Assembly (NCBI GenBank): GCA_024998815.1
Contig: JACEUQ010000001.1
Coordinates: 1,116,001-1,180,000, forward strand
DNA length: 64,000 bases
Direction: 5' to 3'
Origin: Opitutus sp.
GTDB taxonomy: Bacteria; Verrucomicrobiota; Verrucomicrobiia; Opitutales; Opitutaceae
Shown here: positions 52,849 through 61,842 of the stretch, one piece after another
How the letters are laid out: each line of letters begins with the position of its first letter
Numbering within the stretch: position 1 is the first letter of the stretch
The notes under the pieces: generated by a model
Told to the model about the DNA's origin: nothing
The model's input: the letters and a program-made list of their open reading frames with translations, nothing else
The model's database searches: none
Made by a program: the position numbers and the translations under genes

Positions 52849-55029
52849 TTAGACCTCCAACTGCGCGGTCAGCTTTTCCAGTACGATGGTGGCCGAACGC
52901 GGTACGGGCGTACCCGGGCCGAACACGGCAGCCGCACCGTTGGCGTAAAGGAACGCGTAGTCCTGCGCCGGAATCACGCCACCGGTCACCACCATAATGT
53001 CGTCGCGACCCAGCGCCTTCAGCTCGGCGATCAACTGGGGCAGCAGGGTCTTGTGACCACCGGCAAGCGAACTCATGGCGACGACATGCACGTCGTTTTC
53101 AACCGCATCCCGTGCGGCCTCGGCAGGTGTCTGGAACAGCGGCCCGATATCCACGTCGAAACCCATGTCGGCCATGGCGGTGGCCACCACCTTGGCACCC
53201 CGGTCGTGGCCGTCCTGGCCCAGCTTGGCGACGAGGATACGTGGGCGACGGCCTTCGCGAGCGGCGAAGTCATCGGCCAACTCGCGCACCTTCGTGACCT
53301 CGGACTGGCCCTCGGAATAAGCGCGGTTGTACACGCCCGAGCAGGTGCGGATCTGCGCCTGATAACGGCCATAAACCGCCTCCAGCGCGTCGGAGATTTC
53401 GCCCAACGTGGCGCGGGCCTGAGCGGCCTCGATGCTCAGGGCGAGCAGGTTGCCTTCGCCGGACTTGGCGGCGGCGGTGAGCGCGGCCAGGCAGCGAGCC
53501 ACGGCGGCGCTGTCGCGCTTGGCCTTGAGCTCCTCCAGCTGCTTGATCTGAGCGATGCGCACAACGGAGTTGTCCACCTCCAGAATCTCCATCGGAGCTT
53601 CCTGTTCGAGGCGGTGTTTGTTGACGCCCACAATCGTCTCCTGGCCGGAGTCGATCATCGCCTGACGGCGGGCGGCGGCTTCCTCGATGCGCAGCTTGGG
53701 CAAGCCCGTCTCGATGGCCTTGGCCATGCCGCCGAGTTTTTCAACTTCCTCGATGTGCGCCCAAGCCTTTTCGACGAGATCGGCGGTGAGCTTTTCGACG
53801 TAGTAGCTGCCGCCCCACGGATCGACCACGTTGCAGATGCCCGACTCGGCCTGCAGAAACAGCTGGGTGTTACGGGCGATGCGTGCCGAGAAATCAGTGG
53901 GCAACGCAATGGCTTCGTCGAGCGAGTTGGTGTGCAAACTCTGGGTGTGGCCCAAGGTGGCTGCCATGGCCTCGACGCAGGTGCGGGCGATGTTGTTGAA
54001 CGGATCCTGCTCGGTGAGCGACCAACCCGAGGTCTGCGAATGCGTGCGCAGCGCCATGGACTTGGCGTTCTTGGGGTTGAACTGCTTGACCATCTTGGCC
54101 CAGAGCAGACGACCGGCGCGCATCTTGGCGACCTCCATGAACAGGTTTTTACCCTGCGCCCAGAAGAACGAAAGGCGCGGCGCAAAGGCGTCGATGTCGA
54201 TGCCGGCCTTGATGCCGGTACGCAGGTATTCGAGACCGTCGGCCAGGGTGTAGGCCAACTCCAGGTCGGCGGTGGCGCCGGCCTCCTGCATGTGATAACC
54301 CGAGATCGAAATGGAGTTGAACTTGGGCATCTTCTTCGAGGTGAACTCGAAGATGTCGGCGATGATCCGCATCGAGGGCAGCGGCGGATAGATGTAGGTG
54401 TTGCGCACCATGTATTCCTTCAAGATGTCGTTCTGGATCGTGCCCGCGAGCTGCTCCAGTTTCACGCCCTGTTCGAGCGCGGCGACGATGTAGAAGGCCA
54501 GCACGGGAAGAACCGCGCCGTTCATCGTCATGGACACGCTGATACGATCGAGCGGGATGCCGGCGAAGAGCGCCTGCATGTCGACCACCGAGTCGACGGC
54601 GACACCGGCCTTGCCGACGTCACCAACGACGCGCGGGTGATCGCTGTCGTAGCCACGGTGGGTGGCCAAGTCGAAGGCGACCGACAAGCCCATCTGGCCG
54701 GCGGCGAGATTGCGCTTGTAGAAGGCGTTGGACTCGGTGGCGGTGGAGAAGCCCGCGTACTGGCGGATCGTCCAGGGTTTGAGCACATACATGGTCGCGT
54801 AGGGACCACGCAGGTACGGGGCGATGCCGGCGGTGAAACCGAGGTGGTCAACGGCGCGCAAATCGCCGGGGCCGTAAACCGGCTTGAGCGGGATCTGCTC
54901 GATGGTTTTCCAGTCGGCGAGCGCCTTGGCGCCGGCCGCCGTGCTGGCAGCGCTCGCCCATTCGGCGGCAGTGCGAACAGCGGGCGCGGCGGGATCGAAA
55001 GCAAGTTTTGTGTAATCAGGGAAGTTCAT
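52849..55029 (-). CDS. mutB: Methylmalonyl-CoA mutase, large (alpha, catalytic) subunit
   Basis: A 726-residue B12-dependent mutase. The substrate barrel (about 1-560) has the conserved [20 protein letters not shown] and [20 protein letters not shown]. The C-terminal cobalamin domain carries the lower-ligand motif D-x-H-x-x-G in [12 protein letters not shown], then [14 protein letters not shown]. With adenosylcobalamin it converts succinyl-CoA and (R)-methylmalonyl-CoA in either direction. It follows the small-subunit gene by 30 bp. All active-site motifs are in place. Confidence 0.97.
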   Translation of the reverse strand: MNFPDYTKLAFDPAAPAVRTAAEWASAASTAAGAKALADWKTIEQIPLKPVYGPGDLRAVDHLGFTAGIAPYLRGPYATMYVLKPWTIRQYAGFSTATESNAFYKRNLAAGQMGLSVAFDLATHRGYDSDHPRVVGDVGKAGVAVDSVVDMQALFAGIPLDRISVSMTMNGAVLPVLAFYIVAALEQGVKLEQLAGTIQNDILKEYMVRNTYIYPPLPSMRIIADIFEFTSKKMPKFNSISISGYHMQEAGATADLELAYTLADGLEYLRTGIKAGIDIDAFAPRLSFFWAQGKNLFMEVAKMRAGRLLWAKMVKQFNPKNAKSMALRTHSQTSGWSLTEQDPFNNIARTCVEAMAATLGHTQSLHTNSLDEAIALPTDFSARIARNTQLFLQAESGICNVVDPWGGSYYVEKLTADLVEKAWAHIEEVEKLGGMAKAIETGLPKLRIEEAAARRQAMIDSGQETIVGVNKHRLEQEAPMEILEVDNSVVRIAQIKQLEELKAKRDSAAVARCLAALTAAAKSGEGNLLALSIEAAQARATLGEISDALEAVYGRYQAQIRTCSGVYNRAYSEGQSEVTKVRELADDFAAREGRRPRILVAKLGQDGHDRGAKVVATAMADMGFDVDIGPLFQTPAEAARDAVENDVHVVAMSSLAGGHKTLLPQLIAELKALGRDDIMVVTGGVIPAQDYAFLYANGAAAVFGPGTPVPRSATIVLEKLTAQLEV

Positions 55030-55059
55030 GGCGTGTGTATGGGTCGGTCGGTCGATCGC

Positions 55060-57060
55060 TCAGAGGCCGAGTTTGTCGATGAAACCGGCGAGGACTTTCG
55101 CGCAGTTGGCTCGCACGTGGATGAATTCATCGACACCGGCTTCGGTGAATTTTTTCTGTAACTCGGGCGTGGCGGGCATGCCTGCGAGCACAACCAGCGG
55201 CGGATTCACAGAGGTTTTTAATAACTGAACGGTGGCCGGAACCAGTGCCGGGTAGGTGTCGTCGGTCGAGCACAGCACGACCACACGGGCACCCGAGTCG
55301 AGTGCGGCCTGCGCTGCGGCTTCGGGGGTTTCGGAGCTCTTGCCCGAGACGGCCTCAAAGCCGCCTGCGGCGAAGAAGCCGGCCGAGAACTCGGCGCGGG
55401 GCGCGTGCTGTTTGCGCGGGCCAAAGGTGGCCAAAAACACCTGCGGGCGCACACCGGTTGCGGTGAGGGCGGCCTCGGTGCGGCGGCGCAGTGCCTCGAA
55501 GGCCTCGGCGCGGCGGCGCGGGACAAGGCGCTTAACCGTGATCGAACCCTCTACGGCGACGGCCGGGGCTTTTTTGCAGCACCCGCAGGTGCCCGAGGCG
55601 CAGGCCTCGGCGGCGGGCAACTTCTCGCGCAGGTTCGGGTGCAAGTTGGTGCCGATGATGGCATCGCGCCGCGTCTCGACGGCGTTCATCTTCTCAGTGG
55701 CGGTCTTCTCGACGAGCGACTGCGGATAACCGGCGGTGAGCGCGGCGGCCAGGCCGCCTTTGCCCTCGATATCCTGGAACAGCGCCCAGGCCTTGGCGGC
55801 GAGCTCGTTGGTGAGCGTTTCCACATAGTAGGAGCCGCCGGCCGGATCGACCACGCGACCGAGGTGGCACTCTTCGTCGAGGATGATCTGGATGTTGCGA
55901 GCCAGACGGCGCGAGAAGTCGTCGCCGGGGCGAATGACTTCGTCGAAGGTACCGACCTGCAAGCCAGCGCAACCGCCCACGATGCCAGCGAAGGCCTCGG
56001 TGGTGGTGCGCAGGAGATTGGCGTGCTGGTCGAGCACGGTTTTGTTCCAGCGCGTGGTGCGACCATGGCAGACGAGGCGCTGGGCGGCGGCGGCACCACC
56101 GGCAGCCTCGACAGCGCGTGCCCACAGCAGGCGAGCGGCGCGCAGCTTGGCAATTTCCATGAACAGGTTGGAACCGAGCGCGTAGGTGAACAAGAAGCGC
56201 GGCGCGGCCTGGTCGGCGGTGAGCCCGCGTGCATTCAGCGCACGCAAGTATTCAACGCCACTGGCCAAACCGAAGGCGAGCTCCTGCACCGCATTGGCAC
56301 CGGCCTCAGCCCAGAGTGCGGCATTGACGCCAACGGTGCGCAACGCGAGCCCGTCGGTGCGGACCTTGAGTTCGAGCTGAGCCATCTCGTCGTAGGCTTT
56401 TTCTAGCGAGACAGGCAAGGTGCCAGCGTTGACCAGTTCGCCGAGGGGATCAGCTAAAATGGCGCCGTGCAGATCGGTCGCGGGCCGCCCCTGAATTTTT
56501 AGCCAAGCTGTGAGCAACGCGGTCACCGCACCTGCGGCGACACCCGCGTGCGCAAACACCGGCACGGCAGACAAGTCCACCCCGCGCAGAGCACGATCGA
56601 CGTCGTTGACACTCGTCAGCGCCAGACCGCGCTCGGTAGGCAGGCCCGCTTTGACCGGATCGAGACCGAGGCGCACGGCGGGTTGCAGCGGCAGGCTGAC
56701 GGCGTTTTGCCCACATTTAAGATCGCTGAGAAGCGCGGCGTTAAACGCAGTCGCATCCGTGCCATCCGCTTCCTGGCAAATGGACCAGCCCTGGGCGCGT
56801 TGACCAAGCGGGTCGCTACCGCGGGTGTAGGGCGGCAAACCCGGCCAGCTCTCGGGCAGCGTGGCGGTGTCTTCGCGAGTGTAGATCGGGCGCAGGTCGA
56901 TGCCTTCGTAGGTGCGCGTGATCAGTTTTTTCTCAAACGGCGCCCCGTCGAGAGACTCCTCGGCGGCCTTGCGCCAATCGGCGGGAGTGGCGGCCGCGAA
57001 ATCGGCGAATAACGAGGTGGGCTTGGTGGTGATTGGGCTAGCGGTGGCGGTGGTACTCAT
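55060..57060 (-). CDS. mutA: Methylmalonyl-CoA mutase, small (beta) subunit
   Basis: A 666-residue partner of MutB from the start at 57060 (a start at 57075 is possible). It has the mutase barrel but the C-terminal domain lacks the D-x-H-x-x-G cobalamin ligand (FLATFGPRKQHAPRAEFSAG instead), so it is the non-catalytic chain as in propionibacteria. An odd feature is the linker between barrel and C-terminal domain, which has four close cysteines (ACASGTCGCCKKAP, near 55573-55604). It lies 19 bp after the 5S-like gene and 30 bp before mutB, so all are likely one transcript. Confidence 0.94.
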   Translation of the reverse strand: MSTTATASPITTKPTSLFADFAAATPADWRKAAEESLDGAPFEKKLITRTYEGIDLRPIYTREDTATLPESWPGLPPYTRGSDPLGQRAQGWSICQEADGTDATAFNAALLSDLKCGQNAVSLPLQPAVRLGLDPVKAGLPTERGLALTSVNDVDRALRGVDLSAVPVFAHAGVAAGAVTALLTAWLKIQGRPATDLHGAILADPLGELVNAGTLPVSLEKAYDEMAQLELKVRTDGLALRTVGVNAALWAEAGANAVQELAFGLASGVEYLRALNARGLTADQAAPRFLFTYALGSNLFMEIAKLRAARLLWARAVEAAGGAAAAQRLVCHGRTTRWNKTVLDQHANLLRTTTEAFAGIVGGCAGLQVGTFDEVIRPGDDFSRRLARNIQIILDEECHLGRVVDPAGGSYYVETLTNELAAKAWALFQDIEGKGGLAAALTAGYPQSLVEKTATEKMNAVETRRDAIIGTNLHPNLREKLPAAEACASGTCGCCKKAPAVAVEGSITVKRLVPRRRAEAFEALRRRTEAALTATGVRPQVFLATFGPRKQHAPRAEFSAGFFAAGGFEAVSGKSSETPEAAAQAALDSGARVVVLCSTDDTYPALVPATVQLLKTSVNPPLVVLAGMPATPELQKKFTEAGVDEFIHVRANCAKVLAGFIDKLGL

Positions 57061-57079
57061 GGCGATGCGGAACAAGGAC

Positions 57080-58609
57080 TCAGTTCAAGATTTCAACCGT
57101 GGCGTCGTAACGGCGCTCATTCACGGTGAGGGAGTAACGCGCGGTTTTGCCGGCTGGGACAGCGAAGGGCGGCTTAGACCCGGCGGCGGCGGGCGCGCTC
57201 ACGGCAGCGGCCGGTTTGGCGGCGGCCGGAGCTGCCGAGGTGACCGCCACCGGCGCAGTGGCGGCGGCAGCGGGCTTGGGCTTATAGAACGCCTCGGTCT
57301 CACGCGGGAACATCGCGAACAACACCGCGTTTTCGTCGGTGGGGGCGAGGCCCTTGGCGGTGAGTTCCTCGCGAAGCTTGGGCATGCGCGGGGCGAGCAG
57401 ATCGGCAGGACGGCAGGTTACCGTGTCCTGGCCGGATTGTTTGCGGGCGAGGGCCAGCACTTCGGGGCTGACGACGCCCGGAGGACGGCCGTATTTGCCC
57501 AAGGCGATGTCGATGGAGGCCTGGGCGAGGTTCTTCCAACGGCCGAACTTAACGTTGAGCATGGCTTGCGTGCCCACGATCTGCGAGGTGGGCGTGACCA
57601 GCGGAATCCAACCGAGCGCCTCACGCACGACCGGAATCTCGGCCATCACCTCGTTAAAACGATCAGTCATCTTCATCTCGACGAGCTGGGTGCGGAAGTT
57701 GCTCAACATGCCGCCGGGCACCTGGTAACAGAGCGCATCGCTGTCGACGCGGTCGTTGGCGGGGCTCATGAACTTGGACAGTTCGCCGGCGACGCCCTCG
57801 AAGTATTGGCGCAGCTCGAAGAGCACCCGGGGGCTGTACAAGCAGGCGCGGGGGTGGCCGGCCAAAGCGGCCTGCATACGCACGGTGTCGGGCTGACCGG
57901 TACCGTTGGCAAAAGGCGTGATCGAGGTGTCCACCGAGTCCGCGCCGGCATCGATCGCCGCCATATAGGAGGCGAGCGCCAAACCGGCAGTCTCGTGACT
58001 GTGGACGACCACCGGGATGTTGTGGCGGGACTTGATGGCTTTAACCAAATCGTAGGCGATACGCGGGCTCAGCAGACCAGCCATGTCTTTGATGCAGATG
58101 GAGTCGCATTCCATCGCAACGAGTTCGTCGGCCAGCGCCGTCAGGTTGTCGGGGGTGTGTACCGGGCTGGTGGTGTAACAGATGGCGCCCTGCGCGTGTT
58201 TGCCGGCGGCCTTCACGGTGCGCACGGCGGTGAGCAGGTTACGAGAATCGTTGAGGGCGTCAAAAACCCGGAAAATGTCCATGCCGTGCTTGGCCGAGCA
58301 GCGCACGAAAGCCTCGACCACGTCGTCTGGGAAGCTGGTGTATTGCACGATGTTTTGACCGCGCAGCAGCATGCTATGCGGGGTGCGCGGCGCGGCAGCC
58401 TTAAGCGCGTCGAGGCGGTCGAAGGGGTTCTCGTTAAGATAACGCAGGCACGAATCAATCGTGGCCCCACCCCAGGTTTCCAGAGCGCCGAAGCCTAGGC
58501 CGTCGAGCGTGGGCGCGACGGGCAACATCTGAGCAGTGGTCATGCGCGTGGCGGCGAGGGACTGGTGTCCGTCGCGCAGCACGGTGTTGTTAAATACGAT
58601 AGGTTTCAT
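57080..58609 (-). CDS. Pyruvate/oxaloacetate carboxyltransferase, transcarboxylase 5S type
   Basis: A 509-residue protein. The TIM-barrel carboxyltransferase domain begins VLRDGHQSLAATRM (metal ligand D13) and has the carbamylated lysine K174 in CIKDMAG and metal histidines H203/H205 in VVHSHETAG, then the PGGMLSNFRTQL segment of the PYC/OADA conserved domain. It ends in an Ala/Pro linker and YSLTVNERRYDATVEILN without a biotin lysine, as the 5S chain of propionibacterial transcarboxylase does. It transfers CO2 from carboxybiotin to pyruvate, making oxaloacetate. Alternatives are OadA or PycB, which usually carry the biotinyl domain. It is the first gene of the operon; the 243 bp gap to surE should contain divergent promoters. 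Confidence 0.9.
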   Translation of the reverse strand: MKPIVFNNTVLRDGHQSLAATRMTTAQMLPVAPTLDGLGFGALETWGGATIDSCLRYLNENPFDRLDALKAAAPRTPHSMLLRGQNIVQYTSFPDDVVEAFVRCSAKHGMDIFRVFDALNDSRNLLTAVRTVKAAGKHAQGAICYTTSPVHTPDNLTALADELVAMECDSICIKDMAGLLSPRIAYDLVKAIKSRHNIPVVVHSHETAGLALASYMAAIDAGADSVDTSITPFANGTGQPDTVRMQAALAGHPRACLYSPRVLFELRQYFEGVAGELSKFMSPANDRVDSDALCYQVPGGMLSNFRTQLVEMKMTDRFNEVMAEIPVVREALGWIPLVTPTSQIVGTQAMLNVKFGRWKNLAQASIDIALGKYGRPPGVVSPEVLALARKQSGQDTVTCRPADLLAPRMPKLREELTAKGLAPTDENAVLFAMFPRETEAFYKPKPAAAATAPVAVTSAAPAAAKPAAAVSAPAAAGSKPPFAVPAGKTARYSLTVNERRYDATVEILN

Positions 58610-58852
58610 GAGAGAAATTGACCTGAAGTTCGTGTAGCGGTGACTGGGTATTTAGCGGGGTGTGAGCCCACCAAAATCCAGCCGCGAAGAACCTAGTCGG
58701 TTTCCGCCCCGCCCTCTCCGTGCATTTTGTTGAGCGCTGCGCATCACTTGGCGCGAAGGCCTTGGAAAATGTGTAAAAACGCACAAAAAGCGCAGGATTT
58801 ACGCTGAAATGAGGTTTGCCTCGGTGCGGCGCTCGGCCAGCCCTAATGCCCT

Positions 58853-59641
58853 ATGAATCTGTTGGTCACCAACGACGACGGCATCGACAGCCCCTTCCTC
58901 CACGCCCTCACCCACGCGCTGCGCGCCGAAGGCCACACACTCTACGTCGCCGCGCCCAAAACAGAGCAAAGCTGGATCGGTTGCGCCAAGTCCCGCCTGC
59001 GCCCCGTTGCTTCCGCCTTGTCGTCGCGCGACCTCGGCTGCCACGCCTGGACGATCGACGGCACGCCCAGCGATTGCGTCAGCATCGCGCTGGCGCACCT
59101 GCTACCCAGCGAAGTGAAAATCGACGCGGTGGTCGCGGGCATCAACATCGGCCGCAACGCCTCCCTCGGCTTTATTCTGGCCAGCGGCACGATTGCCGGA
59201 GCCTGGGAAGGGGCGGTGCACGGGTTGCCTGCAATCGCCTTTTCCCAAGACCTCACGTCCGCCCAGTTTGAGGCCCTGCGCGCGTCGGGCCACCACGTCA
59301 GCGCCGAGTTACAACACACCCTCGACGCCTCGGCCCGCCACGCCGCCCGACTCGTTCCCGAACTGGTGGCCGCCACGCCCGCACGCCGCTTTATCGTCCA
59401 CAACGTCAACTTCCCCACCCCGTGCACTGCGACGACTCCGCTACGCCGCACCGTGCCCGCCCGGGTGATCGTGCCGGGCTTGTTTGGCCCGGCCGACGAC
59501 GACGGCACCCACCGCTTTATTTTCAAACTAGGCGAAGATATCTCGCCGGCCGGGCCCCTCACCGACCGCGCCGCGATCGAGAGCGGTTTGATTAGCCATA
59601 CGGTGCTCGACTACTCGGCACTAGGGGAAGACCCCAGGTGA
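58853..59641 (+). CDS. surE: SurE, 5'/3'-nucleotidase
   Basis: A 262-residue SurE. The metal site begins with NDDGIDSP at residues 7-14, then the conserved Ser/Asn segments GTPSDCVSIAL, VAGINIGRNASLGF and SGTIAGAWEGAVHGLPAIAF follow. The enzyme dephosphorylates nucleoside monophosphates and is linked to stationary-phase survival. ATG at 58853 starts MNLLVTNDDGIDSP, as expected. Divergent from the transcarboxylase operon; the DUF2959 gene follows closely on the same strand. Confidence 0.94.
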   Translation: MNLLVTNDDGIDSPFLHALTHALRAEGHTLYVAAPKTEQSWIGCAKSRLRPVASALSSRDLGCHAWTIDGTPSDCVSIALAHLLPSEVKIDAVVAGINIGRNASLGFILASGTIAGAWEGAVHGLPAIAFSQDLTSAQFEALRASGHHVSAELQHTLDASARHAARLVPELVAATPARRFIVHNVNFPTPCTATTPLRRTVPARVIVPGLFGPADDDGTHRFIFKLGEDISPAGPLTDRAAIESGLISHTVLDYSALGEDPR

Positions 59642-59693
59642 AATGAAGGTGGCGCCGGTTGACGCAAGTGCCCGAGGGATTTCGTTACTGGAG

Positions 59694-60371
59694 ATGAAAA
59701 CCCCTATTACCCCAATCACCGCTCCGCTTGCAGCCGGACTACTGGTCTTCTCGTTGTTAGGCTCGTTACCCTTTAGTGGCTGTCGTAGCACGCCAGCCAA
59801 GAGCAACCAGGCCGAGATTAATAAAGCGGCATCCATGACCCAGCTCCGTGACGATTTACGCGCCACCCGAGCCTCGCTCAACCGCACCACCGAGGCCCTG
59901 AACCGCATCCAAGCCGCCCCCAACGCACTTGGCGAATACAACAATTATTCTAAGGAGCTGAATGTCTTGCAGAAGCATTCGGCCAATTCGCTCATCAACG
60001 CAAATAACGTGCGCGAGACCGGCGCTACCTTTTTCTCCTACTGGGAACAGGAAACCCAATCCATCCAGGTCGCCGAAGTGCGTGAAATCGCCGATCAGCG
60101 CCGCACCTCGGTGCAATCGTCTTTTAACGCCCTGAGCACCCCCTTGGCAGCCGCACGCACGCGTTTAACCGAGGTCACCACCATGCTCACCGACCTACGC
60201 AAGGCGCTCTCCCTCGACCTCACGGCGGCAGGCATCTCATCACTGCGCAAACAGACCGAAAAGGCTACGGCTCAGTCGGCGGAACTCGCCACCTCGCTCG
60301 ATAGCCTCGCCACCGAAGTCGACAAAATCGCCAACGCGCTACCCCGCCCGGCGCCCGCTGCGGCCAAGTAG
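59694..60371 (+). CDS. DUF2959 family putative lipoprotein
   Basis: A protein of 225 residues. The N-terminus has a hydrophobic segment (PLAAGLLVFSLLGSLPFSGC) ending in a lipobox-like FSGC, so lipidation at C30 is plausible. The rest is helical and matches DUF2959: NYSKELNVLQKHSANSLINA, FSYWEQETQSIQVAEVREIA and a long C-terminal coiled coil. Function is unknown. ATG at 59694 leads directly into the signal; an ATG at 59643, one base after the surE stop, would add 17 residues. It probably shares the surE transcript. Confidence 0.78.
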   Translation: MKTPITPITAPLAAGLLVFSLLGSLPFSGCRSTPAKSNQAEINKAASMTQLRDDLRATRASLNRTTEALNRIQAAPNALGEYNNYSKELNVLQKHSANSLINANNVRETGATFFSYWEQETQSIQVAEVREIADQRRTSVQSSFNALSTPLAAARTRLTEVTTMLTDLRKALSLDLTAAGISSLRKQTEKATAQSAELATSLDSLATEVDKIANALPRPAPAAAK

Positions 60372-60692
60372 GCGGGCCCACCCTGTTCGCATCCCGCGTC
60401 CAGTCCCTGAGCGCACGCTCAGGGCCATGGAGTTTGGCCTCTGACTAGTCGAACGCAGATCAGCCGAATCCTTGAGCTCACGCTCAAGGCCACACTCTTC
60501 GCGAACACACTCCTTGTGGCCTTGAGCGTGAGCTCAAGGAGGGCGGGCCCCAATGGCCCGTTGGACCTGGGGTGCTTCCGCTCAACCCGTTCGCGGCCCT
60601 GAACCGAGAATGAGCCCAATAGACTGACCGTCTCACACAATCCCCTTTGCGTCCGGCCGACTTTGCGTTTCTTTGAGCGGCCCTTCGCAACC
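60372..60692. other. Gene-free spacer dominated by family B repeats
   Basis: Between the DUF2959 gene and the ABC ATPase gene. No gene is seen. It contains a degenerate family B arm (60405-60426) and a full family B inverted repeat (60470-60540); the last ~100 bases should hold the ATPase promoter. Confidence 0.65.
60470..60540. repeat. Family B inverted repeat, best-kept copy
   Basis: Left arm ccttgagctcacgctcaagg then ccacactc; right arm cttgtggccttgagcgtgag then ctcaagg. The arms are near-perfect inverted copies with about 15 bases between. Confidence 0.88.
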
Positions 60693-61673
60693 ATGATCGC
60701 AGTCCGTAATCTCACCCGCGTTTTCCGCACCTACAAAAAACAGCCCGGATTCTGGGGTGGCGTTAAAGGCCTGCTCAAGCGCCAGTACGAAGAGACGGCT
60801 GCCGCCCGCGACATCAGTTTCGACATCGAGGAAGGCGAGTTCGTGGGCTTTATCGGCCCCAACGGCGCGGGTAAAACCACGACGTTAAAAATGCTCTCCG
60901 GCCTGATTTATCCGACCAGTGGCACGGCACGCGTCGCCGGCTTCGACCCCACCAAACGCGAGAACGCCTACCGCCGGCTCTTTGCGTTGGTTCTGGGCCA
61001 GAAAAACCAACTCTGGTGGGATCTGCCCGCGCAGGAATCGTTTCTGCTCCTGCGGCACATCTACGGCATCCCGGCCCAGCAATACCAGACCACCCTCGAT
61101 GAGCTGGTCGATCTGCTCGACGTACGGGCCAAGCTCAACGTCATGGTGCGCGAGCTTTCTCTGGGCGAACGCATGAAAATGGAGCTCATCGCCGCCCTAC
61201 TCCACCGCCCTCGAGTCCTGTTTCTCGACGAACCCACGATTGGGCTAGATGTGATTTCCCAAAAAGCCGTGCGCTCGTTCCTGCGCGACTACAACCGCAA
61301 GTACAAGGTGACGATCCTGCTCACCAGCCACTACATGGCGGACATCAAAGAGCTCTGCGAACGCGTGATCGTTATCCACAAAGGAGCGAAGATCTACGAC
61401 GGTGCGCTTAAGCAGCTCGAATCGACCTCCGGAACGCGCAAAAAAATCATCACCTTTCTACCCGAGCCCGGCCCGGCGTTCCCAGCCAACTGGCAGTCCA
61501 GTCACGGTGAAACCTCCTATGACAGTACCGCCGGTAAGTTCACCGTACGCGTGCCCAGTGAAAACCTCGTCGCCGTGGCCCAGGAAATCCTCACAGCCGG
61601 TCCCGTGGCGGACATCTCCATTGAAGACGTGCCGCTCGAAGACGTGATCGCCGAGCTGTTCAAAGCCCAGTAA
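60693..61673 (+). CDS. ABC-2 type transporter ATP-binding protein
   Basis: A 326-residue ABC ATPase. Walker A GPNGAGKTT, the signature LSLGERMKMELIAAL, Walker B VLFLDEPTIGLDV and the switch His in LLTSHYM are all visible, with a C-terminal ~80-residue regulatory-type domain (KIITFLPEPGPAF onward). The N-terminal insertion KKQPGFWGGVKGLLKRQYEE is typical for the DrrA/YhaQ-like branch, whose partners are ABC-2 permeases of unknown substrate. No permease gene follows; rmuC is next. ATG at 60693 starts MIAVRNLTRVF. Confidence 0.88.
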   Translation: MIAVRNLTRVFRTYKKQPGFWGGVKGLLKRQYEETAAARDISFDIEEGEFVGFIGPNGAGKTTTLKMLSGLIYPTSGTARVAGFDPTKRENAYRRLFALVLGQKNQLWWDLPAQESFLLLRHIYGIPAQQYQTTLDELVDLLDVRAKLNVMVRELSLGERMKMELIAALLHRPRVLFLDEPTIGLDVISQKAVRSFLRDYNRKYKVTILLTSHYMADIKELCERVIVIHKGAKIYDGALKQLESTSGTRKKIITFLPEPGPAFPANWQSSHGETSYDSTAGKFTVRVPSENLVAVAQEILTAGPVADISIEDVPLEDVIAELFKAQ

Positions 61674-61686
61674 ACTCGCCTCCGGA

Positions 61687-61713
61687 TGTGGCCTTGAGCG
61701 TGAGCTCAAGGTT
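61687..61713. repeat. Family B half element
   Basis: Right-arm type, tgtggccttgagcgtgagct then caagg, 14 bases after the ABC ATPase stop. Confidence 0.75.
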
Positions 61714-61842
61714 TTAATCACGCCGCACCTTGCACGCGAATGAGTCTAAACGCCCCCACCCCGTAAACGCTCATCCCCAGCCCACCGCACCGGGCTCAGG
61801 CCGTTCCTTGACGACTCCGCTCTGCCCCGCACGCTCGGCCGC

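Noticed and set aside
52834-55161. Plus-strand open frame of 775 codons opposite mutB
   Set aside because: Composition is that of a codon-bias shadow (Gly/Arg/Val/Asp-rich); mutB on the other strand has intact catalytic motifs.
56912-58498. Plus-strand open frame opposite the 5S-type gene
   Set aside because: Shadow of the carboxyltransferase gene, with no domain of its own.
58610-58852. Cobalamin riboswitch ahead of the B12-dependent mutase operon
   Set aside because: I could not find a B12-box-like word or the expected multi-stem layout in the 243-base gap; a covariance-model search would settle it.
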